Shown: positions 32,287-41,080 of the stretch, in pieces
Numbering within the stretch: position 1 is the stretch's first letter
Layout: every line of letters begins with the position of its first letter
From: Nocardioides islandensis
GTDB taxonomy: Bacteria > Actinomycetota > Actinomycetes > Propionibacteriales > Nocardioidaceae
Reading direction: 5' to 3'
NCBI RefSeq assembly: GCF_015352455.1
Contig: NZ_JADKPN010000004.1
Location: 186,001 to 250,000, forward strand
DNA: 64,000 nucleotides
Translations under genes and position numbers: made by a program
Notes under the pieces: generated by a model
Databases searched by the model: none
Told to the model about the DNA's origin: nothing
The model's input: the letters and a program-made list of their open reading frames with translations, nothing else

Positions 32287-33029
32287 CCGCCGCGACCACC
32301 ATCCGCGCCCGGGAGAACCGCGGCTCGCACACCGAGGGCCGCAGCCCCGAGGAGCTGCGCGAGCTCGTGTCGCACGTGGGCGCCGAGCTGGAGCTCGCGC
32401 CGGCCGAGCACATCATCGAGTGGGCCGTGGCGACGTTCGGCGACCGCTTCTGCGTGACCTCGTCCATGGGGGACGCCGTGCTGGCGCACCTCGCCTCGAA
32501 GGTCGCACCCGGCGTTGACGTGGTCTTCCTCGACACCGGCTACCACTTCGTGGAGACCATCGGCACCCGCGACGCCGTCCAGGCGACCATGCCGGTCAAC
32601 CTGCTCACCATCACGCCCGTGCAGTCCGTCGCCGAGCAGGACGCGGAGTACGGCAAGGACCTGTGGCAGCGCGACCCGGACCTGTGCTGCGCGCTGCGCA
32701 AGGTGCAGCCGCTCCAGAGTGCGCTGGCCGAGTACGACGCGTGGGCCACCGGCCTGCGCCGGGCCGAGACCCACAACCGGATCATCGCGCCGGTCGTCGG
32801 CTGGGACGCCAAGAAGGGCAAGGTCAAGGTGTCCCCGCTGGCCCGCTGGAGCGACGAGGACGTCGAGCGGTACATCGCCGAGAACCACGTCCTGGTGAAC
32901 CCGCTCGTGTACGACGGCTACCCCTCCATCGGCTGCGCGCCGTGCACCCGCCGGGTCAACCCCGGCGAGGACCCGCGCAGCGGTCGCTGGGCAGGTACGA
33001 ACAAGACCGAGTGCGGGATCCATCGATGA
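32283..33029 (+). CDS. cysH: Phosphoadenylyl/adenylyl-sulfate reductase
   Basis: 248 aa. The PAPS-reductase fold is shown by FCVTSSMGDAVLAHL and VVFLDTGYHFVET. The four iron-sulfur cysteines are present: DLCCALRKVQPL and GCAPCTRR, with the C-terminal catalytic Cys in TNKTECGIH. The CC...CxxC set marks the Fe-S class, which usually reduces APS directly. It produces the sulfite used by the upstream reductase. The ATG overlaps the stop of the zinc-ribbon gene. Confidence 0.95.
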   Translation: MTAATTIRARENRGSHTEGRSPEELRELVSHVGAELELAPAEHIIEWAVATFGDRFCVTSSMGDAVLAHLASKVAPGVDVVFLDTGYHFVETIGTRDAVQATMPVNLLTITPVQSVAEQDAEYGKDLWQRDPDLCCALRKVQPLQSALAEYDAWATGLRRAETHNRIIAPVVGWDAKKGKVKVSPLARWSDEDVERYIAENHVLVNPLVYDGYPSIGCAPCTRRVNPGEDPRSGRWAGTNKTECGIHR

Positions 33030-33136
33030 CCGCCCTCCCCACGAACCCATCCCCTGGTCCCGCCACCGGCGTCGGGGCCCGTCCCGGAAACACCCTGATG
33101 AAGCCCGAGAAGAAGAATGAGAGGAGGGCGCGCTGA
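33026..33136 (+). CDS. Possible small protein between cysH and the chelatase gene (36 aa)
   Basis: A 36-codon frame whose ATG overlaps the cysH stop (ATGA) and whose TGA overlaps the chelatase ATG (TGATG). The peptide is Pro/Gly-rich and ends in a basic stretch (MKPEKKNERRAR). The double coupling argues for translation, perhaps only to pass ribosomes to the next gene. The last codons contain the AGGAGG site of the chelatase gene, so it may also be chance. Confidence 0.35.
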   Translation: MTALPTNPSPGPATGVGARPGNTLMKPEKKNERRAR

Positions 33137-33876
33137 TGGCCGCTCCCGCTCTGGTCGCCCTGGCCCACGGCAGCCGCGACCCCCGTTCCGCCGCCACCAT
33201 CAACGCGCTGGTCCAGGAGGTCCGCGCGATGCGCCCCGACCTCAAGGTCGAGCGCGCCTTCCTGGACCTGTCCAAGCCGTCGCTGGACACCACGATCGAC
33301 CGGCTCGCGCGCAAGCACGACGAGATCGTCGTCGTCCCGCTGCTGCTGACGGACGCCTACCACGCCAAGGTCGACGTGCCGTCCGCCGTCGCCGCGGCGT
33401 CCGCCGCGCACCCCGAGGTGCAGATCCGCGCCACGCCGATCCTCGGCCTGGAGCCCCGGTTCCTCGAGGTCCTCGACCTGCGGATGCGCGAGGCCCTCAG
33501 GGCCGCTCGCGCCCGCGAGCTCGACGCCCTCGTGCTGGCCGCCGCCGGTTCCTCGGACCCGCTGGCCAACCAGTCGGTGGCCCGGCTCGCCCGGCTCTGG
33601 GGCACGCACCACAAGCTGCCCGTGACCGCGGCGTTCGCCTCGTCCTCTCCCCCGGCCACCGGTGAGGCCGTACGCGCCTTCCGCAAGGAGGGCCGCCGCC
33701 ACATCGCCGTCGCCTCGCTGTTCCTCGCCCCCGGCTTCCTGCCGGACCGGGCCGCGGAGCTGGCGCTGGAGGCCGGCGCCGTCGCCGTCGCCGACCCCCT
33801 GGGTGCCCACCCGGAGCTGGCCCGGACGATCCTGGCCCGGTACGCCGTCGGTGCGGTGGAGCTGGTCCCCGTCTGA
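33136..33876 (+). CDS. Sirohydrochlorin chelatase (CbiX/SirB family)
   Basis: 246 aa. LVALAHGSRDPRS near the N-terminus holds the metal-binding His, and the second half repeats the fold (VLAAAGSSDPLANQ, FLAPGFLPDRAAELA), as in two-domain SirB. It would insert Fe2+ into sirohydrochlorin to make the siroheme required by the sulfite reductase in the same operon. The ribosome binding site AGGAGG lies before the ATG. A dispersed repeat starts nine bases after the stop. Confidence 0.9.
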   Translation: MAAPALVALAHGSRDPRSAATINALVQEVRAMRPDLKVERAFLDLSKPSLDTTIDRLARKHDEIVVVPLLLTDAYHAKVDVPSAVAAASAAHPEVQIRATPILGLEPRFLEVLDLRMREALRAARARELDALVLAAAGSSDPLANQSVARLARLWGTHHKLPVTAAFASSSPPATGEAVRAFRKEGRRHIAVASLFLAPGFLPDRAAELALEAGAVAVADPLGAHPELARTILARYAVGAVELVPV

Positions 33877-33884
33877 CCTCACGA

Positions 33885-33924
33885 GGTCTCGTGACGGGCC
33901 TTGACGGCCCTCCTCGACCAGCGG
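33885..33924. repeat. Dispersed repeat, single copy
   Basis: GGTCTCGTGACGGGCCTTGACGGCCC...TCGACCAGCGG is an inverted-orientation copy of the family at 6391 and 14245. It fills the space between the chelatase stop and the amidase promoter hexamer TACGGT at 33927. Confidence 0.75.
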
Positions 33925-33938
33925 ACTACGGTCAGGCC

Positions 33939-35357
33939 GTGGACCTGGACCTGGAGACAGCGACCGTCGCGGCGGTGAGCGCGGCGATGGTGTCGGGCGG
34001 TACGACGAGCGTCGAGCTGGTCGGCGCGTACCTGGAGCGGATCAACCGCTTGGACCCGCTGGTGAACGCCATCCGCTGCCTGGCGCCGGACGCCGAGGAG
34101 CGGGCGGCGGCGCTGGACGCCGAACGTGCGGCCGGACAGGTGCGCGGACCGCTGCACGGCGTGCCCGTCCTGGTGAAGGACAACATCGACGTCGCCGGCC
34201 TGCCCACGACGGCCGGGGCGCTGGCGCTCGAGCACTCGGTGCCGGACCGCGACGCTGACCTCGTCACCCGGCTCCGGGACGCCGGCGCGGTGGTGATCGG
34301 CAAGACGAACCTCACCGAGATGGCCAACTGCATGGCCCAGGACATGCCGAGCGGGTACTCCTCGCTGGGCGGGCAGGTGCTCAACCCGTACGACGTACGC
34401 TTCGACCCGAGCGGCTCGAGCTCCGGCTCGGGGGCGGCGGCCGCGCTGGGACTGGCGACCGTCACGGTCGGCACCGAGACCGACGGGTCGATCCTGTCCC
34501 CCGCGGCGAACCAGAGCCTGGTCGGCGTGAAGCCGACCCTCGGGCTGGTGCCCGGCGGCGGCGTGCTGCCGATCGCGTCCAGCCAGGACTGCGCCGGGCC
34601 GATGTGCCGCACGGTGGCCGACGCGGCGGCGCTGCTCGGCGTGCTCGCCGCCGAGACGTACGGCGAGGGCTCCGGCCCCGGCACGCTGCGCGGTGCGCGG
34701 CTGGCCGTGCCGCCGGTCCCCGACGAGGTACCCGGCCCCGAGGCCGAGCTGTTCCAGGCGGCGCTGGAGGTGCTGAAGGAGCGCGGCGCCGTGCTGGTCG
34801 ACGTGCCGGCGATCCCGGAGAGCGACGAGTTCCCGGTGCTGCTGCACGAGTTCGCCCGGGACCTGGACGCCTACCTCGCCCGGTTGCCCGAGGGCGCGCC
34901 GATCCGCAGCATGGAGCAGCTGGTCGCCTGGAACGCCGCACATGCCGACGAGGCGCTGAAGTTCGGCCAGGTGCACCTGGAGACCGCCGCGGCCGTCGAC
35001 CACGAGGCCGAGGGGGCGGCGTACGAGCTGAAGAGGGCTCGCGACCTGGCACTGGCCGGCGAGCACGGCATCGACGCGACGCTGGCGATGGCCGACGCAG
35101 CGGCGATCGTGTTCCCGGGGCCCTACGGCTGCGGGTACGCCGCGCGGGCGGGGTACCCGAGCCTGGTCGTGCCCGCGGGGTACCGCGCCGACAACCGGCG
35201 GCCGGCCGGACTCGGGCTGGTGGGTCCGTCGCGCAGCGAGGGCGTGCTGCTGGTGCTGGCCGCGGCGTACGAGGAGGCCGCGAACGTCCGCAGGGCCCCG
35301 TCGGTCGTCAACCCGAGCTTGTTCCGAGGCGTTCGAGGATCTGCGGCCACTGGGTGA
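33939..35357 (+). CDS. Amidase signature family enzyme
   Basis: 472 aa. The Ser-cisSer-Lys triad is visible: Lys in VLVKDNIDVAG (about residue 77), cis-Ser and nucleophile regions in DPSGSSSGSGAAAA (about 157) and GTETDGSILSPA (about 181). It hydrolyses an amide; the substrate is not evident, and no GatB/C genes are near. The GTG at 33939 was chosen because TACGGT (33927-33932) ends six bases before it, and because the longer frame upstream would read the repeat. Its 3' end overlaps the converging hydrolase gene by 50 bp. Confidence 0.9.
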   Translation: MDLDLETATVAAVSAAMVSGGTTSVELVGAYLERINRLDPLVNAIRCLAPDAEERAAALDAERAAGQVRGPLHGVPVLVKDNIDVAGLPTTAGALALEHSVPDRDADLVTRLRDAGAVVIGKTNLTEMANCMAQDMPSGYSSLGGQVLNPYDVRFDPSGSSSGSGAAAALGLATVTVGTETDGSILSPAANQSLVGVKPTLGLVPGGGVLPIASSQDCAGPMCRTVADAAALLGVLAAETYGEGSGPGTLRGARLAVPPVPDEVPGPEAELFQAALEVLKERGAVLVDVPAIPESDEFPVLLHEFARDLDAYLARLPEGAPIRSMEQLVAWNAAHADEALKFGQVHLETAAAVDHEAEGAAYELKRARDLALAGEHGIDATLAMADAAAIVFPGPYGCGYAARAGYPSLVVPAGYRADNRRPAGLGLVGPSRSEGVLLVLAAAYEEAANVRRAPSVVNPSLFRGVRGSAATG

Positions 35358-36129
35358 GCAGGGTCGCCAGGTGCGTGGTGCCCGGCGCCCGCTCGACCGT
35401 GGCCTGCGGGATGCGCTCGGCCCACCACGACGACGCCGCGACGGCGCGGTCGTCCAGCTCGCCGACCCAGATCGACGTCGGGGCGCGCACGTCGGAGGGG
35501 TCGAAGTCCCACTCGCGGAAGAGGAGCGCGGCGTCGCGGAGGTACCCGTCTGGCTTGCTCAGCGCGTCCCAGGCGGCGTCGGCCACCAGCCCGGTGCCGA
35601 GCCGACCCAGCAGGTCGGCGTCGGCCTCGGGCAGCTCGGCCAGGAACCGCGCCGCTAGCGCCTCGTCGTCCTCGTCGTCGGGGTCGACCTTCGCCCGCCA
35701 CTCCATGAACCCCGGCCGCAGCCGCTCCATCGCCTCCTCCACGGTGCCCTCGGCCTCGGTCACCTGCATGTCGGGCGCCGAGACGAGGGCCAGGGCCGTG
35801 GTGCGCTCGGGGTACGTCGCGGCGAACGCGGCGGCGTACGTCGCCCCCACCGACATCCCGATGACCGCTGCCTGCCCGACGCCCCAGATGTCCATCAGCT
35901 CGGCGGCGTCCCGCGCCACCGAGGTGTGCGTGGTGGCGGTCGGTGTCGACGAGCCGTAGCCCGGCCGGTTGAACGACAGCAGCCGGACGCCGGCCTCGCG
36001 GGCGGCCTGGTCGCCGGTCATCGCGATCCGGCGGGTGTCGGGCGTGCCGTGGAAGACCAGCACGATGGGGCCGGGGGTCGCCGTGGACCAGTAGCGCAGG
36101 GCGCGTCCGTCGCCGAGGAAGACCTTCAC
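35308..36129 (-). CDS. Alpha/beta hydrolase
   Basis: 273 aa. The oxyanion region is VLVFHGTPDTRR, the nucleophile elbow VIGMSVGATYAA and the catalytic His is in PGTTHLATLL. The cap domain is acidic (DPDDEDDEAL). The substrate is unknown. The GTG start overlaps the DUF3037 stop (GTGA), making it the last gene of the PPK2/HipA-like/DUF3037 operon. Confidence 0.88.
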   Translation of the reverse strand: MKVFLGDGRALRYWSTATPGPIVLVFHGTPDTRRIAMTGDQAAREAGVRLLSFNRPGYGSSTPTATTHTSVARDAAELMDIWGVGQAAVIGMSVGATYAAAFAATYPERTTALALVSAPDMQVTEAEGTVEEAMERLRPGFMEWRAKVDPDDEDDEALAARFLAELPEADADLLGRLGTGLVADAAWDALSKPDGYLRDAALLFREWDFDPSDVRAPTSIWVGELDDRAVAASSWWAERIPQATVERAPGTTHLATLLTQWPQILERLGTSSG

Positions 36130-36509
36130 CCGACCAGCCTCTCCAGCAGGTGCTCGAGCTGGCGCGCGGGATCCTCGGTGACGCCGCCGTGCACCGGTCC
36201 GGGCTGCACGACCGTGCTGCGCGGCGCCTTCAGGAACCCGAACCTCGTGCCGATCGGCTGCTTGGCCGCCTCTCCCCCGCGCTCGTCGCCGGCGCAGACC
36301 CCGTCGACGAACGCCAGCGCGTCGCACACCTGGTCCACGTCGATGCGCGGGTCGAGCGCCGTGACCCGCTCGCGGTCGACGTTCCAGGCCGCCTGGAGGA
36401 AGTCGGTCGCCTGGCAGTAGAGCACCACGCCGACGTTGAGGAACTCCTCCCGGTCGACGCGGGGCATGCAGCGCAGGACGACGTACTGGTAGGGGTGCTC
36501 CGCGCTCAT
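36126..36509 (-). CDS. DUF3037 family protein
   Basis: 127 aa. YQYVVLRCMPRVDREEFLNVGVVLYC is the hallmark N-terminus of DUF3037 proteins. The family has no known activity, but I recall it repeatedly beside HipA-like kinase genes, as here: its ATG overlaps the kinase stop (ATGA) and its stop overlaps the hydrolase GTG. The pair probably works together. Confidence 0.85.
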   Translation of the reverse strand: MSAEHPYQYVVLRCMPRVDREEFLNVGVVLYCQATDFLQAAWNVDRERVTALDPRIDVDQVCDALAFVDGVCAGDERGGEAAKQPIGTRFGFLKAPRSTVVQPGPVHGGVTEDPARQLEHLLERLVG

Positions 36510-37294
36510 GAGGCGCGCTCCAGCGGCAACCACTGGCGGGTGCCGAGTCGGGCGGTGAGGAACTCGACGTACGCCGCCCGCAGCGCGTCCGGCGAGTCCG
36601 CGCCGGGCACCGGTTCCAGCCAGGTGTCGGGCACGTCGGCCAGCACCTCGGCGAAGACCTCACGAGCGAGCACGTCCGCGGCCTCGGCGTCGACGGCGGC
36701 CAGTCCGCCCACGCGCGAGCCGAACACGTGGTGGGCCATGTCCCACGGCTGGGCGGCGAACCGATCGGGTGCGGTGACGCCGGCGCCCCACGCGTGGTGG
36801 AAGTACAGCGCCGCGCCGTGGTCGATCACCCACAGGTCGCCGTGCCAGCGCAGCAGGTTGGGGTTGCGCCACGTGCGGTCGACGTTGGCGGTGAACGCGT
36901 CGAGCCAGAGCACCTTGGCGCCGACCGAGTCGTCGGCACCACCTCGTTCGGCATCGACCTCGCCGTCGAACCCGAACGCCCCCGGCAGGAAGTCCACGCC
37001 GAGGTTCGGGCCCGGGCTGGCGTTGAGCAGGTCCTGAACCTCCTCGTCCGCCTCGTACCTGGCCAGCGCAGGGTCGACGTCCAGCACGACGAGCCGCGGG
37101 GTCGACAGGCCGAGCCTGGTCGCCAGCCCGCTGACGATCACCTCGGCGACCAGCACCCGCGCGCCCTGGCCGGCGCCACGGAACTTGCAGACGTAGGTGC
37201 CCAGGTCGTCGGCCTCGACGATCCCGGGCAGGCTGCCGCCCTCGCGCAGCGGCGTCACGTACCTGGTGACGCGGACGTTCTCCAGACCGTTCAC
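36506..37294 (-). CDS. HipA-like kinase domain protein
   Basis: About 262 aa. It resembles the compact HipA-like (HipA_2) domain: YVCKFRGAGQGARVLVAEVIVSGLA for ATP-lysine binding, LWLDAFTANVDRTWRNPNLL as the catalytic loop (Asp and Asn present) and LWVIDHGAALYFHH as the metal-binding segment. It lacks the N-terminal part of true HipA toxins, and no HipB gene is adjacent. The start is a GTG at 37294; a TTG at 37303 that overlaps the PPK2 stop (TTGA) is an alternative. Confidence 0.83.
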   Translation of the reverse strand: MNGLENVRVTRYVTPLREGGSLPGIVEADDLGTYVCKFRGAGQGARVLVAEVIVSGLATRLGLSTPRLVVLDVDPALARYEADEEVQDLLNASPGPNLGVDFLPGAFGFDGEVDAERGGADDSVGAKVLWLDAFTANVDRTWRNPNLLRWHGDLWVIDHGAALYFHHAWGAGVTAPDRFAAQPWDMAHHVFGSRVGGLAAVDAEAADVLAREVFAEVLADVPDTWLEPVPGADSPDALRAAYVEFLTARLGTRQWLPLERAS

Positions 37295-37299
37295 CGACG

Positions 37300-38166
37300 T
37301 CAAGAGATCGGCGCCTCGTCCGTCAGCCGCTTCTTCTCGGCCTCCACGTCGAAGTCCGCCGTCGGCCACTGCGGGTCCAGCCGGCGCAGCGTCTCCAGCA
37401 GCAGGCTGCCGATGGCCAGGTTGCGGTACCACTTCTTGTCCGCCGGGATCACGTGCCAGGGGGCGTGCTCGGTGTTGTTGCGCTCGAGCGCGATCTCGTA
37501 CGCCGCGCGGTACTGCCCCCAGCGCTCCCGTTCGTCGACGTCGCCGGGGTTGTACTTCCAGTGCTTGGTCGGGTCGGCGAGCCGGTCCAGCAGCCGGGCC
37601 TTCTGCTCGTCCGGCGAGATGTGCAGCATGCACTTGACGAGGGTCACCCCGCTGTCGACCAGCTCCTGCTCGAAGTCGTTGATCGCGGCGTACCGCCGCT
37701 CGATCTCGTCGTGCGGCGCCAGCTCGCGCACCCGGACGATGAGCACGTCCTCGTAGTGCGAGCGGTCGAAGACGCCGAGCATCCCCGGCCCCGGCACCCC
37801 CTTGCGGATCCGCCACAGGAAGTCATGGGCGAGCTCTTCCTTGGTCGGCGCCTTGAACGACGTGATCTTCACGCCCTGCGGGTCGACCAGGCCGACGGTG
37901 TGCTTGAGCGTGCCGCCCTTGCCCGAGGTGTCCATGCCCTGGAGGACGAGGAGCACCGACCGCTGGCCGTCGTCCTTGCCGGCGAACAGTCGCTGCTGGA
38001 GGTCGAACAGCTCCTCGCCGATCGCCCACAGGTCAGCCTTGCCGGACTTCTTGTCCCCGTCGTACCCCGGCGCCGCGTTCGTCTCGATCGCGGTCAGGTC
38101 GACCGGGCCGGGCTTCAGACGGAGCAGGTCGGTGAAGGGCTGGGACGTCCCCTGGGCGCTCGACAT
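37300..38166 (-). CDS. ppk2: Polyphosphate kinase 2 family protein
   Basis: 288 aa. The Walker A motif is VLQGMDTSGKGGTLKHT, and the lid and Walker-B regions are GVFDRSHYEDVLIVRV and WHVIPADKKWYRNLAI. One-domain PPK2 enzymes move phosphate between polyphosphate and nucleotides; the subclass (AMP, ADP or NDP preference) cannot be fixed by eye. CATGAT ends six bases before the ATG, so a leaderless start is likely. It precedes the HipA-like kinase by 5 bp. Confidence 0.92.
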   Translation of the reverse strand: MSSAQGTSQPFTDLLRLKPGPVDLTAIETNAAPGYDGDKKSGKADLWAIGEELFDLQQRLFAGKDDGQRSVLLVLQGMDTSGKGGTLKHTVGLVDPQGVKITSFKAPTKEELAHDFLWRIRKGVPGPGMLGVFDRSHYEDVLIVRVRELAPHDEIERRYAAINDFEQELVDSGVTLVKCMLHISPDEQKARLLDRLADPTKHWKYNPGDVDERERWGQYRAAYEIALERNNTEHAPWHVIPADKKWYRNLAIGSLLLETLRRLDPQWPTADFDVEAEKKRLTDEAPIS

Positions 38167-38194
38167 GCGCCCATCATGTCCGAGATCGCCCGCG

Positions 38195-38416
38195 TCACTG
38201 CGCGGTGGCTGCCCCGATCGTGCGCAGGAGCGGGGGGAGACCGAGGAGCGCGGCCAGCATGACCGCCACCAGGCACGCCCACCCGATCACCATGAGGCGG
38301 TCGTGGCGCAGCCAGTGCAGGACACGCGTGTGGATCGGCGGCAACGGGCCCGGCATCCACGAACCGACCTCGTCGGTCCGGTGCTGGGCGAAGTCTTCGG
38401 TGTACGGCAACGTCAC
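38195..38416 (-). CDS. Small membrane protein (73 aa)
   Basis: A GTG start with GGAGGG before it. A polar N-terminal half (LPYTEDFAQHRTDEVGSWM) is followed by one helix (LMVIGWACLVAVMLAALLGLPPLL). Family unknown. It lies 28 bp upstream of ppk2 on the same strand. The 171-bp gap further upstream is relatively AT-rich and contains GAGTTGACG on this strand, a possible -35 element; I see no gene in that gap. Confidence 0.65.
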   Translation of the reverse strand: MTLPYTEDFAQHRTDEVGSWMPGPLPPIHTRVLHWLRHDRLMVIGWACLVAVMLAALLGLPPLLRTIGAATAQ

Positions 38417-38587
38417 GGGGGGCCCTCCTGGGCTCTGTCGTTGGGGGGTTTCGACGGAGCGCCGAGGCTCTGGCATGCCGAGCCTCGCTGGAAGGACTGT
38501 ACGTCAACTCGTTGTCATTGCATTCACTTTCGGTAACAAAGATCTACGCGCGAGTAACAACCGAGCCCTCGTGAGTCCAGGGAGCCC

Positions 38588-39061
38588 TCACGGGTCGAGC
38601 ACGTAGACGAGCTCCTCGATGCCGTCGTCAGGAGCGGGCGCCGTCGCCTCCTCCGCGCGATCGCGCCGGAACCCGCACTTCTCCAGGACCCGGATCGAGC
38701 CCACGTTGTGCCTGACGACATGGGCATACAGCGGGCGGACCGACACCTCGCCCATGAGCAGGGTGAGGGCCTGCGTCGCGACGCCACGGCCCCACCACTC
38801 GCGTCCGACCCAGTAGCCGAGGTGCTGTTGACCATCCGCGGGCCAGCTGCCGATGTAGCCGGCCACCCTGCCGTCCGCGACGATCGTGCGCGTCACGTTG
38901 GCGCGGTCGGCACGGACCTTCGCCCAGTGCGCCGCGAACTGCTCCCTGCCTCGAGCCGGGAACGCCGCCATCTCGACCGCCTGGGGATCCGCCTGGTGGC
39001 CGAAGAACACGTCGACATCCGCGTCCTCGACCCTCCTGAGACGCACCTCGGGTCTCACCAC
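38588..39061 (-). CDS. GNAT acetyltransferase (RimJ/RimL-like)
   Basis: About 157 aa. LRRVEDADVDVFFGHQADPQA at the N-terminus, the acetyl-CoA loop VGREWWGRGVATQALTLLM and the late NVGSIRVLEKCGFRRD are typical of the RimJ/RimL branch, which acetylates protein N-termini or small amines. The start is one of two adjacent GTGs (39061 or 39058). It follows recX by 43 bp and may be the last gene of the recA-recX unit. Confidence 0.85.
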   Translation of the reverse strand: MVRPEVRLRRVEDADVDVFFGHQADPQAVEMAAFPARGREQFAAHWAKVRADRANVTRTIVADGRVAGYIGSWPADGQQHLGYWVGREWWGRGVATQALTLLMGEVSVRPLYAHVVRHNVGSIRVLEKCGFRRDRAEEATAPAPDDGIEELVYVLDP

Positions 39062-39104
39062 GTCGGCTCGGTCATGATCAGGCACTCCTCGCACCGGCCA
39101 GGCG

Positions 39105-39752
39105 CTATTCGTGCGGGTCCGCGTCGTCCGGTGCGCCCAGCTCGTCGCGGACGACGGCGAACACCAGGCCGGCGGGATAGCCCTTGCGGGCAAGCATCCC
39201 GGCCAGGCGGCGGGTCGCCGTCGCGTGGTCGAGGCGGCGCATCGAGGGCAGCTTCTTGCGGACCAGCGCGCGGGCCGCGGCCTCCTCGACGCCGGGCTCC
39301 AGCTCGTCGAGCGCCTCGCGGGTCACCTCGGGGTCGACGCCCTTGCGACGCAGCTCGTCGGCCAGCGCGCGCTTGGCCAGGCCCTTGCCGGCCTGCCGGG
39401 ACTCCACCCACTGCCGGGCGAACGCCGTGTCGTTGATGAGGCCCACGTCGGTGAACCGGTCGAGCAGCCGGGTCGCGATGTCGTCGGGGACGTTGCGCGA
39501 GCGCAGCTTGTCGGCCAGCTCGTGGCGCGAGCGGGCGCGGCCGGTCAGCTGGTCGAGCAGGATCGTGCGGGCGACCGACTCCGGGTCGGCCTCGGGTCCC
39601 AGGTCGCGGTCCGCGCCCGGGCGGGAGGAGACATCGGGGACCGGATCCCCCCGGACCGGTCCCCGATCTCCCCCATGGTGAGGCTCGGGACGCCCCTCGT
39701 CACCGAGCCACGCCGAGACGCCGGCCTCGACATCTCCTCGCCAGTCAGTCAT
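39105..39752 (-). CDS. recX: RecX, regulator of RecA
   Basis: 215 aa. The three-helix RecX repeats are seen in ARTILLDQLTGRARSRHELADKL, DDIATRLLDRFTDVGLINDTAFARQWVESR and the C-terminal MLARKGYPAGLVFAVV. It has a longer N-terminal tail (about 55 residues, acidic) than E. coli RecX, as is common in actinobacteria. RecX limits RecA filaments. It lies downstream of recA, separated by a palindromic element. Confidence 0.93.
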   Translation of the reverse strand: MTDWRGDVEAGVSAWLGDEGRPEPHHGGDRGPVRGDPVPDVSSRPGADRDLGPEADPESVARTILLDQLTGRARSRHELADKLRSRNVPDDIATRLLDRFTDVGLINDTAFARQWVESRQAGKGLAKRALADELRRKGVDPEVTREALDELEPGVEEAAARALVRKKLPSMRRLDHATATRRLAGMLARKGYPAGLVFAVVRDELGAPDDADPHE

Positions 39753-39769
39753 CGCTCGTCACCTCACCG

Positions 39770-39855
39770 GGTCTCGACACCGCTCGCTGGCGCTCGCGGG
39801 CTCGACCACCCCTAGGTGGTCGAGCCGCCGCGAGGAACGAGCGGCGAGTCGAGAC

Positions 39856-39856
<1 letters not shown>
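39770..39856. repeat. 87-bp palindromic element between recA and recX
   Basis: The ends GGTCTCGAC and GTCGAGACC are perfect inverted repeats, as is the centre GCTCGACCACC...GGTGGTCGAGC around CCTA. Between them lie CGCTCGCTGGCGCTCG and its imperfect counterpart. The element abuts the recA TAG stop, whose first bases it shares. It is a repetitive-palindrome type that I associate with Nocardioides-like genomes, and it could attenuate recX transcription. Confidence 0.75.
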
Positions 39857-40899
<1,043 letters not shown>

Positions 40900-41027
40900 G
40901 TGGTCCGTCCTCCGTCTGGATGTCGTTGTTAGATGGCGGGAACGCTAGACACAACCGCCGACAGTCCGCTCGGCCGAGCGTCGACCCTGTGGATCACCGC
41001 CTGTCCGACCCTGCGCACCCGAACCTA

Positions 41028-41043
41028 TCGAACAGATATTCGA
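41028..41043. promoter_or_regulatory. LexA/SOS box
   Basis: TCGAACAGATATTCGA differs from the actinobacterial LexA consensus TCGAAC-N4-GTTCGA at one base. It lies in the 181-bp gap between recA (minus) and the double-GNAT gene (plus, starting 38 bp away), so LexA could affect both genes. Confidence 0.85.
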
Positions 41044-41080
41044 GCGCGCGAACGACACGCCGGGCTGCCAAGGTGGCCGC

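Noticed and set aside
36506..37294. HipA toxin of a classical HipBA toxin-antitoxin pair
   Set aside because: No HipB-type HTH gene is adjacent and the N-terminal HipA subdomain is missing; the partner is DUF3037.
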